DNA from: Henricia sp. BOLD:AAB3569
Taxonomy: Eukaryota > Echinodermata > Asteroidea > Spinulosida > Echinasteridae
Direction: 5' to 3'
DNA length: 64,000 nucleotides
NCBI GenBank assembly: GCA_037783545.1
Contig: JBBELK010000532.1
Location: 186,001-250,000, forward strand
The notes under the pieces were generated by a model. That model was not told the origin of the DNA and made no database searches. It saw only the letters and a program-made list of their open reading frames with translations. A program made the position numbers and the translations under genes. Of this stretch, positions 1 to 10,446 are shown in pieces (position 1 is the stretch's first letter; the number at the start of each line of letters is the position of its first letter).

Positions 1-295
1 ACTTGTCCTAAAAAATTGACAGACTTTCGCCGGGAAATGGCAGAGAAATTTCAAAGTTTAGGGAAAACTGGGTTGGGGCTTCCTGACTGCTCACGCAAAC
101 CGTGGCTGTCTGTACACACCTCTTTGGTGTACTCCTGAGTCGTGCGCATGCTGAGTCCTTCGGACTGTCGTTGACGCACCCCAGTTTGGCTCGGCAATTT
201 GGTCAAAGTGTGGTCCAAACGTCGGAAAATTTGGAGGTCGAAAAATTTTCCGACGAACTTCAAATTTTGCATGCTCCAAACTCTCTATATTGCGC
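1..295 (+). repeat. Reference satellite unit (class a)
   Basis: First complete unit, used here as the reference for unit positions. Landmarks: A-run at 10-15; TTTCGCCGGG at 25-34; GGGTTGGGG near 69-77; CCGTGGCTGTCTGTACAC near 100-117; two GCATGC sites at 146-151 and 269-274; CCAGTTTGGCTCGG near 181-194; a 13-bp inverted repeat at 220-255; and CTCTATATTGCGC at the 3' end. The unit is not a multiple of three and has stops in all frames. It shows no recognisable promoter, polymerase III box or RNA fold of a known family, and I assign it no function beyond satellite DNA. Confidence 0.95.
220..255. other. 13-bp inverted repeat (hairpin) in the unit
   Basis: CGTCGGAAAATTT at 220-232 is the exact reverse complement of AAATTTTCCGACG at 243-255, separated by a 10-base spacer. 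It is the strongest dyad in the unit. Class b units keep a 12-bp version (for example 515-526 with 539-550). Class c units keep only 9 bp because CCGACG has become CCGAAG. In class d units the change to CGGCAAATTT plus AAATGTTCC breaks two pairs. The 276-bp units have lost the whole 3' arm. A cruciform or protein-binding role is possible but only inferred. Confidence 0.85.
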
Positions 296-447
296 ACTTG
301 TCCTAAAAAATTGACAGACTTTCGCCGGGAAATGGCAGAGAAATTTCAAAGTTTAGGGAAAACTGGGTTGGGGCTTCCTGACTGCTCACGCAAACCGTGG
401 CTGTCTGTACACACCTCTTTGGTGTACTCCTGAGTCGTGCGCATGCT

Positions 448-462
448 CAGTCCTTCGGACTG
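448..462. other. Short dyad CAGTCC-TTC-GGACTG in the unit
   Basis: A perfect 6-bp inverted repeat around a TTC triloop, in the most conserved part of the unit. It is present in nearly all copies. Copies with GCATGCTGAG shorten it to 5 bp. It could form a small hairpin in RNA or single-stranded DNA. It is not followed by a T-run, so it does not look like a terminator. Confidence 0.6.
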
Positions 463-3400
463 TCGTTGACGCACCCCAGTTTGGCTCGGCAATTTGGTCA
501 AAGTGTGGTCCAAACGTCGGAAAATTTGGAGGTCGAACAATTTTCCGACGAACTTCAAATTTTGCATGCTCCAAACTCTCTATATTGCGCACTTGTCCTA
601 AAAAAATTGACAGACTTTCGCCGGGAAATGGCAGAGAAGTTTAAAAGTTTAGGGACAACTGGGTTGGGGCTTCCTGACTGCTCACGCAAACCGTGGCTGT
701 CTGTACACACCTCTTTGGTGTACTCCTGAGTCGTGCGCATGCTCAGTCCTTCGGACTGTCGTTGACGCACCCCAGTTTGGCTCGGCAATTTGGTCAAAGT
801 GTGGTCCAAACGTCGGAAAATTTGGAGGTCGAACAATTTTCCGACGAACTTCAAATTTTGCATGCTCCAAACTCTCTATATTGCGCACTTGTCCTAAAAA
901 AATTGACAGACTTTCGCCGGGAAATGGCAGAGAAATTTAAAAGTTTAGGGACAACTGGGTTGGGGCTTCCTGACTGCTCACGCAAACCGTGGCTGTCTGT
1001 ACACACCTCTTTGGTGTACTCCTGAGTCGTGCGCATGCTCAGTCCTTCGGACTGTCGTTGACGCACCTCAGTTTGGCTCGGCAATTTGGTCAAAGTGTGG
1101 TCCAAACGTCGGAAAATTTGGAGGTCGAACAATTTTCCGACGAACTTCAAATTTTGCATGCTCCAAACTCTCTATATTGCGCACTTGTCCTAAAAAATTG
1201 ACAGACTTTCGCCGGGAAATGGCAGAGAAATTTCAAAGTTTAGGGAAAACTGGGTTGGGGCTTCCTGACTGCTCACGCAAACCGTGGCTGTCTGTACACA
1301 CCTCTTTGGTGTACTCCTGAGTCGTGCGCATGCTCAGTCCTTCGGACTGTCGTTGACGCACCCCAGTTTGGCTCGGCAATTTGGTCAAAGTGTGGTCCAA
1401 ACGTCAGCAAATTTGGAGGTCGAACAATTTTCCGACGAACTTCAAATTTTGCATGCTCCAAACTCTCTATATTGCGCACTTGTCCTAAAAAAATTGACAG
1501 ACTTTCGCCGGGAAATGGCAGAGAAATTTAAAAGTTTAGGGACAACTGGGTTGGGGCTTCCTGACTGCTCACGCAAACCGTGGCTGTCTGTACACACCTC
1601 TTTGGTGTACTCCTGAGTCGTGCGCATGCTCAGTCCTTCGGACTGTCGTTGACGCACCTCAGTTTGGCTCGGCAATTTGGTCAAAGTGTGGTCCAAACGT
1701 CGGAAAATTTGGAGGTCGAAATATTTTCCGAAGAACTTCAAATTTTGCATGCTCCAAAGTCTCTATATTGCGCACTTGTCCTAAAAAATTGACAGACTTT
1801 CGCCGGGAAATGGCAGAGAAATTTCAAAGTTTAGGGAAAACTGGGTTGGGGCTTCCTGACTGCTCACGCAAACCGTGGCTGTCTGTACACACCTCTTTGG
1901 TGTACTCCTGAGTCGTGCGCATGCTGAGTCCTTCGGACTGTCGTTGACGCACCCCAGTTTGGCTCGGCAATTTGGTCAAAGTGTGGTCCAAACGTCGGAA
2001 AATTTGGAGGTCGAAAAATTTTCCGACGAACTTCAAATTTTGCATGCTCCAAACTCTCTATATTGCGCACTTGTCCTAAAAAATTGACAGACTTTCGCCG
2101 GGAAATGGCAGAGAAATTTCAAAGTTTAGGGAAAACTGGGTTGGGGCTTCCTGACTGCTCACGCAAACCGTGGCTGTCTGTACACACCTCTTTGGTGTAC
2201 TCCTGAGTCGTGCGCATGCTCAGTCCTTCGGACTGTCGTTGACGTACCCCAGTTTGGCTCGGCAATTTGGTCAAAGTGTGGTCCAAACGTCGGAAAATTT
2301 GGAGGTCGAACAATTTTCCGACGAACTTCAAATTTTGCATGCTCCAAACTCTCTATATTGCGCACTTGTCCTAAAAAATTGACAGACTTTCGCCGGGAAA
2401 TGGCAGAGAAATTTAAAAGTTTAGGGACAACTGGGTTGGGGCTTCCTGACTGCTCACGCAAACCGTGGCTGTCTGTACACACCTCTTTGGTGTACTCCTG
2501 AGTCGTGCGCATGCTCAGTCCTTCGGACTGTCGTTGACGCACCTCAGTTTGGCTCGGCAATTTGGTCAAAGTGTGGTCCAAACGTCGGAAAATTTGGAGG
2601 TCGAACAATTTTCCGACGAACTTCAAATTTTGCATGCTCCAAACTCTCTATATTGCGCACTTGTCCTAAAAAATTGACAGACTTTCGCCGGGAAATGGCA
2701 GAGAAATTTCAAAGTTTAGGGAAAACTGGGTTGGGGCTTCCTGACTGCTCACGCAAACCGTGGCTGTCTGTACACACCTCTTTGGTGTACTCCTGAGTCG
2801 TGCGCATGCTCAGTCCTTCGGACTGTCGTTGACGCACCCCAGTTTGGCTCGGCAATTTGGTCAAAGTGTGGTCCAAACGTCGGAAAATTTGGAGGTCGAA
2901 CAATTTTCCGACGAACTTCAAATTTTGCATGCTCCAAACTCTCTATATTGCGCACTTGTCCTAAAAAATTGACAGACTTTCGCCGGGAAATGGCAGAGAA
3001 ATTTCAAAGTTTAGGGAAAACTGGGTTGGGGCTTCCTGACTGCTCACGCAAACCGTGGCTGTCTGTACACACCTCTTTGGTGTACTCCTGAGTCGTGCGC
3101 ATGCTCAGTCCTTCGGACTGTCGTTGACGCACCCCAGTTTGGCTCGGCAATTTGGTCAAAGTGTGGTCCAAACGTCGGCAAATTTGGAGGTCGAAACATT
3201 TTCCGACGAACTTCAAATTTTGCATGCTCCAAACTCTCTATATTGCGCACTTGTCCTAAAAAATTGACAGACTTTCGCCGGGAAATGGCAGAGAAATTTC
3301 AAAGTTTAGGGAAAACTGGGTTGGGGCTTCCTGACTGCTCACGCAAACCGTGGCTGTCTGTACACACCTCTTTGGTGTACTCCTGAGTCGTGCGCATGCT

Positions 3401-5315
3401 CAGTCCTTCGGACTGTCGTTGACGCACCCCAGTTTGGCTCGGCAATTTGGTCAAAGTGTGGTCCAAACGTCGGCAAATTTTGAGGTTGAAAAATGTTCCG
3501 ACGAACTTCAAATTTTGCATGCTCCAAACTCTCTATATTGCGCACTTGTCCTAAAAAATTGACAGACTTTCGCCGGGAAATGGCAGAGAAATTTCAAAGT
3601 TTAGGCAAAACTGGGTTGGGGCTTCCTGACTGCTCACGCAAACCGTGGCTGTCTGTACACACCTCTTTGGTGTACTCCTGAGTCGTGCGCATGCTCAGTC
3701 CTTCGGACTGTCGTTGACGCACCTCAGTTTGGCTCGGCAATTTGGTCAAAGTGTGGTCCAAACGTCGGAAAATTTGGAGGTCGAAATATTTTCCGAAGAA
3801 CTTCAAATTTTGCATGCTCCAAAGTCTCTATATTGCGCACTTGTCCTAAAAAATTGACAGACTTTCGCCGGGAAATGGCAGAGAAATTTCAAAGTTTAGG
3901 GAAAACTGGGTTGGGGCTTCCTGACTGCTCACGCAAACCGTGGCTGTCTGTACACACCTCTTTGGTGTACTCCTGAGTCGTGCGCATGCTGAGTCCTTCG
4001 GACTGTCGTTGACGCACCCCAGTTTGGCTCGGCAATTTGGTCAAAGTGTGGTCCAAACGTCGGAAAATTTGGAGGTCGAAAAATTTTCCGACGAACTTCA
4101 AATTTTGCATGCTCCAAACTCTCTATATTGCGCACTTGTCCTAAAAAATTGACAGACTTTCGCCGGGAAATGGCAGAGAAATTTCAAAGTTTAGGGAAAA
4201 CTGGGTTGGGGCTTCCTGACTGCTCACGCAAACCGTGGCTGTCTGTACACACCTCTTTGGTGTACTCCTGAGTCGTGCGCATGCTCAGTCCTTCGGACTG
4301 TCGTTGACGTACCCCAGTTTGGCTCGGCAATTTGGTCAAAGTGTGGTCCAAACGTCGAAAAAATTGGAGGTCGAACAATTTTCCGACGAACTTCAAATTT
4401 TGCATGCTCCAAACTCTCTATATTGCGCACTTGTCCTAAAAAAATTGACAGACTTTCGCCGGGAAATGGCAGAGAAGTTTAAAAGTTTAGGGACAACTGG
4501 GTTGGGGCTTCCTGACTGCTCACGCAAACCGTGGCTGTCTGTACACACCTCTTTGGTGTACTCCTGAGTCGTGCGCATGCTCAGTCATTCGGACTGTCGT
4601 TGACGCACCTCAGTTTGGCTCGGCAATTTGGTCAAAGTGTGGTCCAAACGTCGGAAAATTTGGAGGTCGAAATATTTTCCGAAGAACTTCAAATTTTGCA
4701 TGCTCCAAAGTCTCTATATTGCACACTTGTTCTAAAAAATTGACAGACTTTCGTCGGGAAATGGCAGAGAAATTTCAAAGTTTAGGGAAAACTGGGTTGG
4801 GGCTTCCTGACTGCTCACGCAAACCGTGGCTGTCTGTACACACCTCTTTGGTGTACTCCTGAGTCGTGCGCATGCTCAGTCCTTCGGACTGTCGTTGACG
4901 CACCCCAGTTTGGCTCGGCAATTTGGTCAAAGTGTGGTCCAAACGTCGGCAAATTTGGAGGTCGAACAATTTTCCGACGAACTTCAAATTTTGCATGCTC
5001 CAAACTCTCTATATTGCGCACTTGTCCTAAAAAAATTGACAGACTTTCGCCGGGAAATGGCAGAGAAATTTAAAAGTTTAGGGACAACTGGGTTGGGGCT
5101 TCCTGACTGCTCACGCAAACCGTGGCTGTCTGTACACACCTCTTTGGTGTACTCCTGAGTCGTGCGCATGCTCAGTCCTTCGGACTGTCGTTGACGCACC
5201 TCAGTTTGGCTCGGCAATTTGGTCAAAGTGTGGTCCAAACGTCGGAAAATTTGGAGGTCGAAATATTTTCCGAAGAACTTCAAATTTTGCATGCTCCAAA
5301 GTCTCTATATTGCGC

Positions 5316-8300
5316 ACTTGTCCTAAAAAATTGACAGACTTTCGCCGGGAAATGGCAGAGAAATTTCAAAGTTTAGGGAAAACTAGGTTGGGGCTTCCTG
5401 ACTGCTCACGCAAACCGTGGCTGTCTGTACACACCTCTTTGGTGTACTCCTGAGTCGTGCGCATGCTGAGTCCTTCGGACTGTCGTTGACGCACCCCAGT
5501 TTGGCTCGGCAATTTGGTCAAAGTGTGGTCCAAACGTCGGAAAATGTGGAGGTCGAACAATTTTCCGACGAACTTCAAATTTTGCATGCTCCAAACTCTC
5601 TATATTGCGCACTTGTCCTAAACAAATTGACAGACTTTCGCCGGGAAATGGCAGAGAAATTTAAAAGTTTAGGGACAACTGGGTTGGGGCTTCCTGACTG
5701 CTCACGCAAACCGTGGCTGTCTGTACACACCTCTTTGGTGTACTCCTGAGTCGTGCGCATGCTCAGTCCTTCGGACTGTCGTTGACGCACCCCAGTTTGG
5801 CTCGGCAATTTGGTCAAAGTGTGGTCCAAACGTCGGAAAATTTGGAGGTCGAACAATTTTCCGACGAACTTTAAATGTTGCATGCTCCAAACTCTCTATA
5901 TTGCGCACTTGTCCTAAAAAATTGACAGACTTTCGCCGGGAAATGGCAGAGAAATTTCAAAGTTTAGGGAAAACTGGGTTGGGGCTTCCTGACTGCTCAC
6001 GCAAACCGTGGCTGTCTGTACACACCTCTTTTGTGTACTCCTGAGTCGTGCGCATGCTCAGTCCTTCGGACTGTCGTTGACGCACCTCAGTTTGGCTCGG
6101 CAATTTGGTCAAAGTGTGGTCCAAACGTCGGAAAATTTGGAGGTCGAAATATTTTCCGAAGAACTTCAAATTTTGCATGCTCCAAAGTCTCTATATTGCG
6201 CACTTGTCCTAAAAAATTGACAGACTTTCGCCGGGAAATGGCAGAGAAATTTCAAAGTTTAGGGAAAACTGGGTTGGGGCTTCCTGACTGCTCACGCAAA
6301 CCGTGGCTGTCTGTACACACCTCTTTGGTGTACTCCTGAGTCGTGCGCATGCTCAGTCCTTCGGACTGTCGTTGACGCACCCCAGTTTGGCTCGGCAATT
6401 TGGTCAAAGTGTGGTCCAAACGTCGGAAAATTTGGAGGTCGAACAATTTTCCGACGAACTTCAAATTTTGCATGCTCCAAACTCTCTATATTGCGCACTT
6501 GTCCTAAAAAAATTGACAGACTTTCGCCGGGAAATGGCAGAGAAGTTTAAAAGTTTAGGGACAACTGGGTTGGGGCTTCCTGACTGCTCACGCAAACCGT
6601 GGCTGTCTGTACACACCTCTTTGGTGTACTCCTGAGTCGTGCGCATGCTCAGTCCTTCGGACTGTCGTTGACGCACCCCAGTTTGGCTCGGCAATTTGGT
6701 CAAAGTGTGGTCCAAACGTCGGAAAATTTGGAGGTCGAACAATTTTCCGACGAACTTCAAATTTTGCATGCTCCAAACTCTCTATATTGCGCACTTGTCC
6801 TAAAAAATTGACAGACTTTCGCCGGGAAATGGCAGAGAAATTTCAAAGTTTAGGGAAAACTGGGTTGGGGCTTCCTGACTGCTCACGCAAACCGTGGCTG
6901 TCTGTACACACCTCTTTGGTGTACTCCTGGTTCGTGCGCATGCTCAGTCCTTCGGACTGTCGTTGACGCACCTCAGTTTGGCTCGGCAATTTGGTCAAAG
7001 TGTGGTCCAAACGTCGGAAAATTTGGAGGTCGAAATATTTTCCGAAGAACTTCAAATTTTGCATGCTCCAAAGTCTCTATATTGCGCACTTGTTCTAAAA
7101 AATTGACAGACTTTCGCCGGGAAATGGCAGAGAAATTTCAAAGTTTAGGGAAAACTGGGTTGGGGCTTTCTGACTGCTCACGCAAACCGTGGCTGTCTGT
7201 ACACACCTCTTTGGTGTACTCCTGAGTCGTGCGCATGCTCAGTCCTTCGGACTGTCGTTGACGCACCCCAGTTTGGCTCGGCAATTTGGTCAAAGTGTGG
7301 TCCAAACGTCGGAAAATGTGGAGGTCGAACAATTTTCCGACGAACTTCAAATTTTGCATGCTCCAAACTCTCTATATTGCGCACTTGTCCTAAAAAAATT
7401 GACAGACTTTCGCCGGGAAATGGCAGAGAAATTTAAAAGTTTAGGGACAACTGGGTTGGGGCTTCCTGACTGCTCACGCAAACCGTGGCTGTCTGTACAC
7501 ACCTCTTTGGTGTACTCCTGAGTCGTGCGCATGCTCAGTCCTTCGGACTGTCGTTGACGCACCCCAGTTTGGCTCGGCAATTTGGTCAAAGTGTGGTCCA
7601 AACGTCGGAAAATTTGGAGGTCGAACAATTTTCCGACGAACTTTAAATGTTGCATGCTCCAAACTCTCTATATTGCGCACTTGTCCTAAAAAATTGACAG
7701 ACTTTCGCCGGGAAATGGCAGAGAAATTTCAAAGTTTAGGGAAAACTGGGTTGGGGCTTCCTGACTGCTCACGCAAACCGTGGCTGTCTGTACACACCTA
7801 TTTTGTGTACTCCTGAGTCGTGCGCATGCTCAGTCCTTCGGACTGTCGTTGACGCACCTCAGTTTGGCTCGGCAATTTGGTCAAAGTGTGGTCCAAACGT
7901 CGGAAAATTTGGAGGTCGAAATATTTTCCGAAGAACTTCAAATTTTGCATGCTCCAAAGTCTCTATATTGCGCACTTGTCCTAAAAAATTGACAGACTTT
8001 CGCCGGGAAATGGCAGAGAAATTTCAAAGTTTAGGGAAAACTGGGTTGGGGCTTCCTGACTGCTCACGCAAACCGTGGCTGTCTGTACACACCTCTTTGG
8101 TGTACTCCTGAGTCGTGCGCATGCTCAGTCCTTCGGACTGTCGTTGACGCACCCCAGTTTGGCTCGGCAATTTGGTCAAAGTGTGGTCCAAACGTCGGAA
8201 AATTTGGAGGTCGAACAATTTTCCGACGAACTTCAAATTTTGCATGCTCCAAACTCTCTATATTGCGCACTTGTCCTAAAAAAATTGACAGACTTTCGCC

Positions 8301-8859
8301 GGGAAATGGCAGAGAAGTTTAAAAGTTTAGGGACAACTGGGTTGGGGCTTCCTGACTGCTCACGCAAACCGTGGCTGTCTGTACACACCTCTTTGGTGTA
8401 CTCCTGAGTCGTGCGCATGCTCAGTCCTTCGGACTGTCGTTGACGCACCCCAGTTTGGCTCGGCAATTTGGTCAAAGTGTGGTCCAAACGTCGGAAAATT
8501 TGGAGGTCGAACAATTTTCCGACGAACTTCAAATTTTGCATGCTCCAAACTCTCTATATTGCGCACTTGTCCTAAAAAATTGACAGACTTTCGCCGGGAA
8601 ATGGCAGAGAAATTTCAAAGTTTAGGGAAAACTGGGTTGGGGCTTCCTGACTGCTCACGCAAACCGTGGCTGTCTGTACACACCTCTTTGGTGTACTCCT
8701 GAGTCGTGCGCATGCTCAGTCCTTCGGACTGTCGTTGACGCACCTCAGTTTGGCTCGGCAATTTGGTCAAAGTGTGGTCCAAACGTCGGAAAATTTGGAG
8801 GTCCAAATATTTTCCGAAGAACTTCAAATTTTGCATGCTCCAAAGTCTCTATATTGCGC
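5316..8859 (+). repeat. Six-unit higher-order repeat, 2 x 1,772 bp
   Basis: Units 5,316-7,087 are repeated at 7,088-8,859 in the order b-b-c-b-b-c. Private variants recur at the same places: GGAAAATGTGG in the first unit, TTTAAATGTTGC in the second, and TTTTGTGTACTCC in the third (CCTCTTTTGTG in copy 1, CCTATTTTGTG in copy 2). The period is exactly 1,772 bp. The copies are more alike to each other than neighbouring units are, the hallmark of a recent block duplication. Confidence 0.85.
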
Positions 8860-9745
8860 ACTTGTTCTAAAAAATTGACAGACTTTCGCCGGGAAATGGC
8901 AGAGAAATTTCAAAGTTTAGGGAAAACTGGGTTGGGGCTTCCTGACTGCTCACGCAAACCGTGGCTGTCTGTACACACCTCTTTGGTGTACTCCTGAGTC
9001 GTGCGCATGCTGAGTCCTTCGGACTGTCGTTGACGCACCCCAGTTTGGCTCGGCAATTTGGTCAAAGTGTGGTCCAAACGTCGGAAAATTTGGAGGTCGA
9101 AAAATTTTCCGACGAACTTCAAATTTTGCATGCTCCAAACTCTCTATATTGCGCACTTGTCCTAAAAAATTGACAGACTTTCGCCGGGAAATGGCAGAGA
9201 AATTTCAAAGTTTAGGGAAAACTGGGTTGGGGCTTCCTGACTGCTCACGCAAACCGTGGCTGTCTGTACACACCTCTTTGGTGTACTCCTGAGTCGTGCG
9301 CATGCTCAGTCCTTCGGACTGTCGTTGACGCACCCCAGTTTGGCTCGGCAATTTGGTCAAAGTGTGGTCCAAACGTCGGAAAATTTGGAGGTCGAACAAT
9401 TTTCCGACGAACTTCAAATTTTGCATGCTCCAAACTCTCTATATTGCGCACTTGTCCTAAAAAAATTGACAGACTTTCGCCGGGAAATGGCAGAGAAGTT
9501 TAAAAGTTTAGGGACAACTGGGTTGGGGCTTCCTGACTGCTCACGCAAACCGTGGCTGTCTGTACACACCTCTTTGGTGTACTCCTGAGTCGTGCGCATG
9601 CTCAGTCCTTCGGACTGTCGTTGACGCACCCCAGTTTGGCTCGGCAATTTGGTCAAAGTGTGGTCCAAACGTCGGAAAATTTGGAGGTCGAACAATTTTC
9701 CGACGAACTTCAAATTTTGCATGCTCCAAACTCTCTATATTGCGC

Positions 9746-10068
9746 ACTTGTCCTAAAAAAATTGACAGACTTTCGCCGGGAAATGGCAGAGAAGTTTAAA
9801 AGTTTAGGGACAACTGGGTTGGGGCTTCCTGACTGTTCACGCAAACCGTGGCTGTCTGTACACACCTCTTTGGTGTACTCCTGAGTCGTGCGCATGCTCA
9901 GTCATTCGGACTGTCGTTGACGCACCTCAGTTTGGCTCGGCAATTTGGTCAAAGTGTGGTCCAAACGTCGGAAAATTTGGAGGTCGAAATATTTTCCGAA
10001 GAACTTCAAATTTTGCATGCTCCAAAGTCTCTATATTTGGAAAAATTTATAAACTCTCTATATTGCGC
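9746..10068 (+). repeat. 323-bp class c unit with 27-bp insertion
   Basis: After CAAAGTCTCTATATT, where GCGCACTTG normally follows, there is a 27-bp addition. It starts TGGAAAAATTTATAA and ends in a second copy of CTCTCTATATT, after which the unit resumes with GCGCAC. The addition is therefore a short tandem duplication of the unit end with about 15 bp of filler. Templated end-joining or slippage would explain it. Confidence 0.8.
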
Positions 10069-10446
10069 ACTTGTCCTAAAAAAATTGACAGACTTTCGCC
10101 GGGAAATGGCAGAGAAGTTTAAAAGTTTAGGGACAACTGGTTTGGGGCTTCCTGACTGTTCACGCAAACCGTGGCTGTCTGTACACACCTCTTTGGTGTA
10201 CTCCTGAGTCGTGCGCATGCTCAGTCATTCGGACTGTCGTTGACGCACCTCAGTTTGGCTCGGCAATTTGGTCAAAGTGTGGTCCAAACGTCGTGCGCAT
10301 GCTGAGTCCTTCGGACTGTCGTTGACGCACCCCAGTTTGGCTCGGCAATTTGGTCAAAGTGTGGTCCAAACGTCGGAAAATTAGGAGGTCGAAAAATTTT
10401 CCGAGGAACTTCAAATTTTGCATGCTCCAAACTCTCTATATTGCGC
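10069..10446 (+). repeat. 378-bp fused unit (82-bp internal duplication)
   Basis: The unit runs normally to CCAAACGTCG at about 10,293. It then jumps back to TGCGCATGCTGAG, which belongs about 82 bp earlier in the unit. The two ends share GTCG (10,290-10,293), so this is a four-base microhomology junction. Upstream of it the unit is class c-like (CACCTCAG); downstream it is class a-like (GCATGCTGAG, CCGAGGAAC). Two different unit classes were therefore joined out of register. Confidence 0.8.

Larger units (their letters stand above)
1..5315 (+). repeat. Array segment 1: mixed a/b/c units, 7-unit shift
   Basis: Eighteen units, mainly classes a, b and c, with two early class-d-like copies (CGGCAAATTT) at about 2,954-3,543. 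The run c-a-b starting at 1,478 recurs at 3,544 with a 2,065-bp shift (7 units). The private variant GACGTACC supports this: it occurs in the b unit starting 2,069 and again in the one starting 4,134. Past those three units the two copies diverge in order, so this is a partial or eroded higher-order repeat. Confidence 0.75.
8860..10446 (+). repeat. Array segment with two aberrant units
   Basis: Units a-b-b of normal length are followed by a 323-bp unit and a 378-bp fused unit, annotated separately. These are the only over-length units in the satellite proper and mark a local rearrangement between the six-unit domain on the left and the five-unit domain on the right. Confidence 0.85.

Noticed and set aside
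25..41. Possible CENP-B box at TTTCGCCGGGAAATGG
   Set aside because: The core TTCG is present but the required A and the spaced CGGG do not fall at the right positions on either strand.
231..250. Polymerase III B-box-like GAGGTCGAAAA
   Set aside because: It lacks the GGTTCGANNCC consensus, has no A box at a suitable distance, and no tRNA or 5S fold is present in the unit.
448..462. Rho-independent terminator
   Set aside because: The stem is 6 bp and not followed by a T-run. The context is eukaryotic-type satellite.
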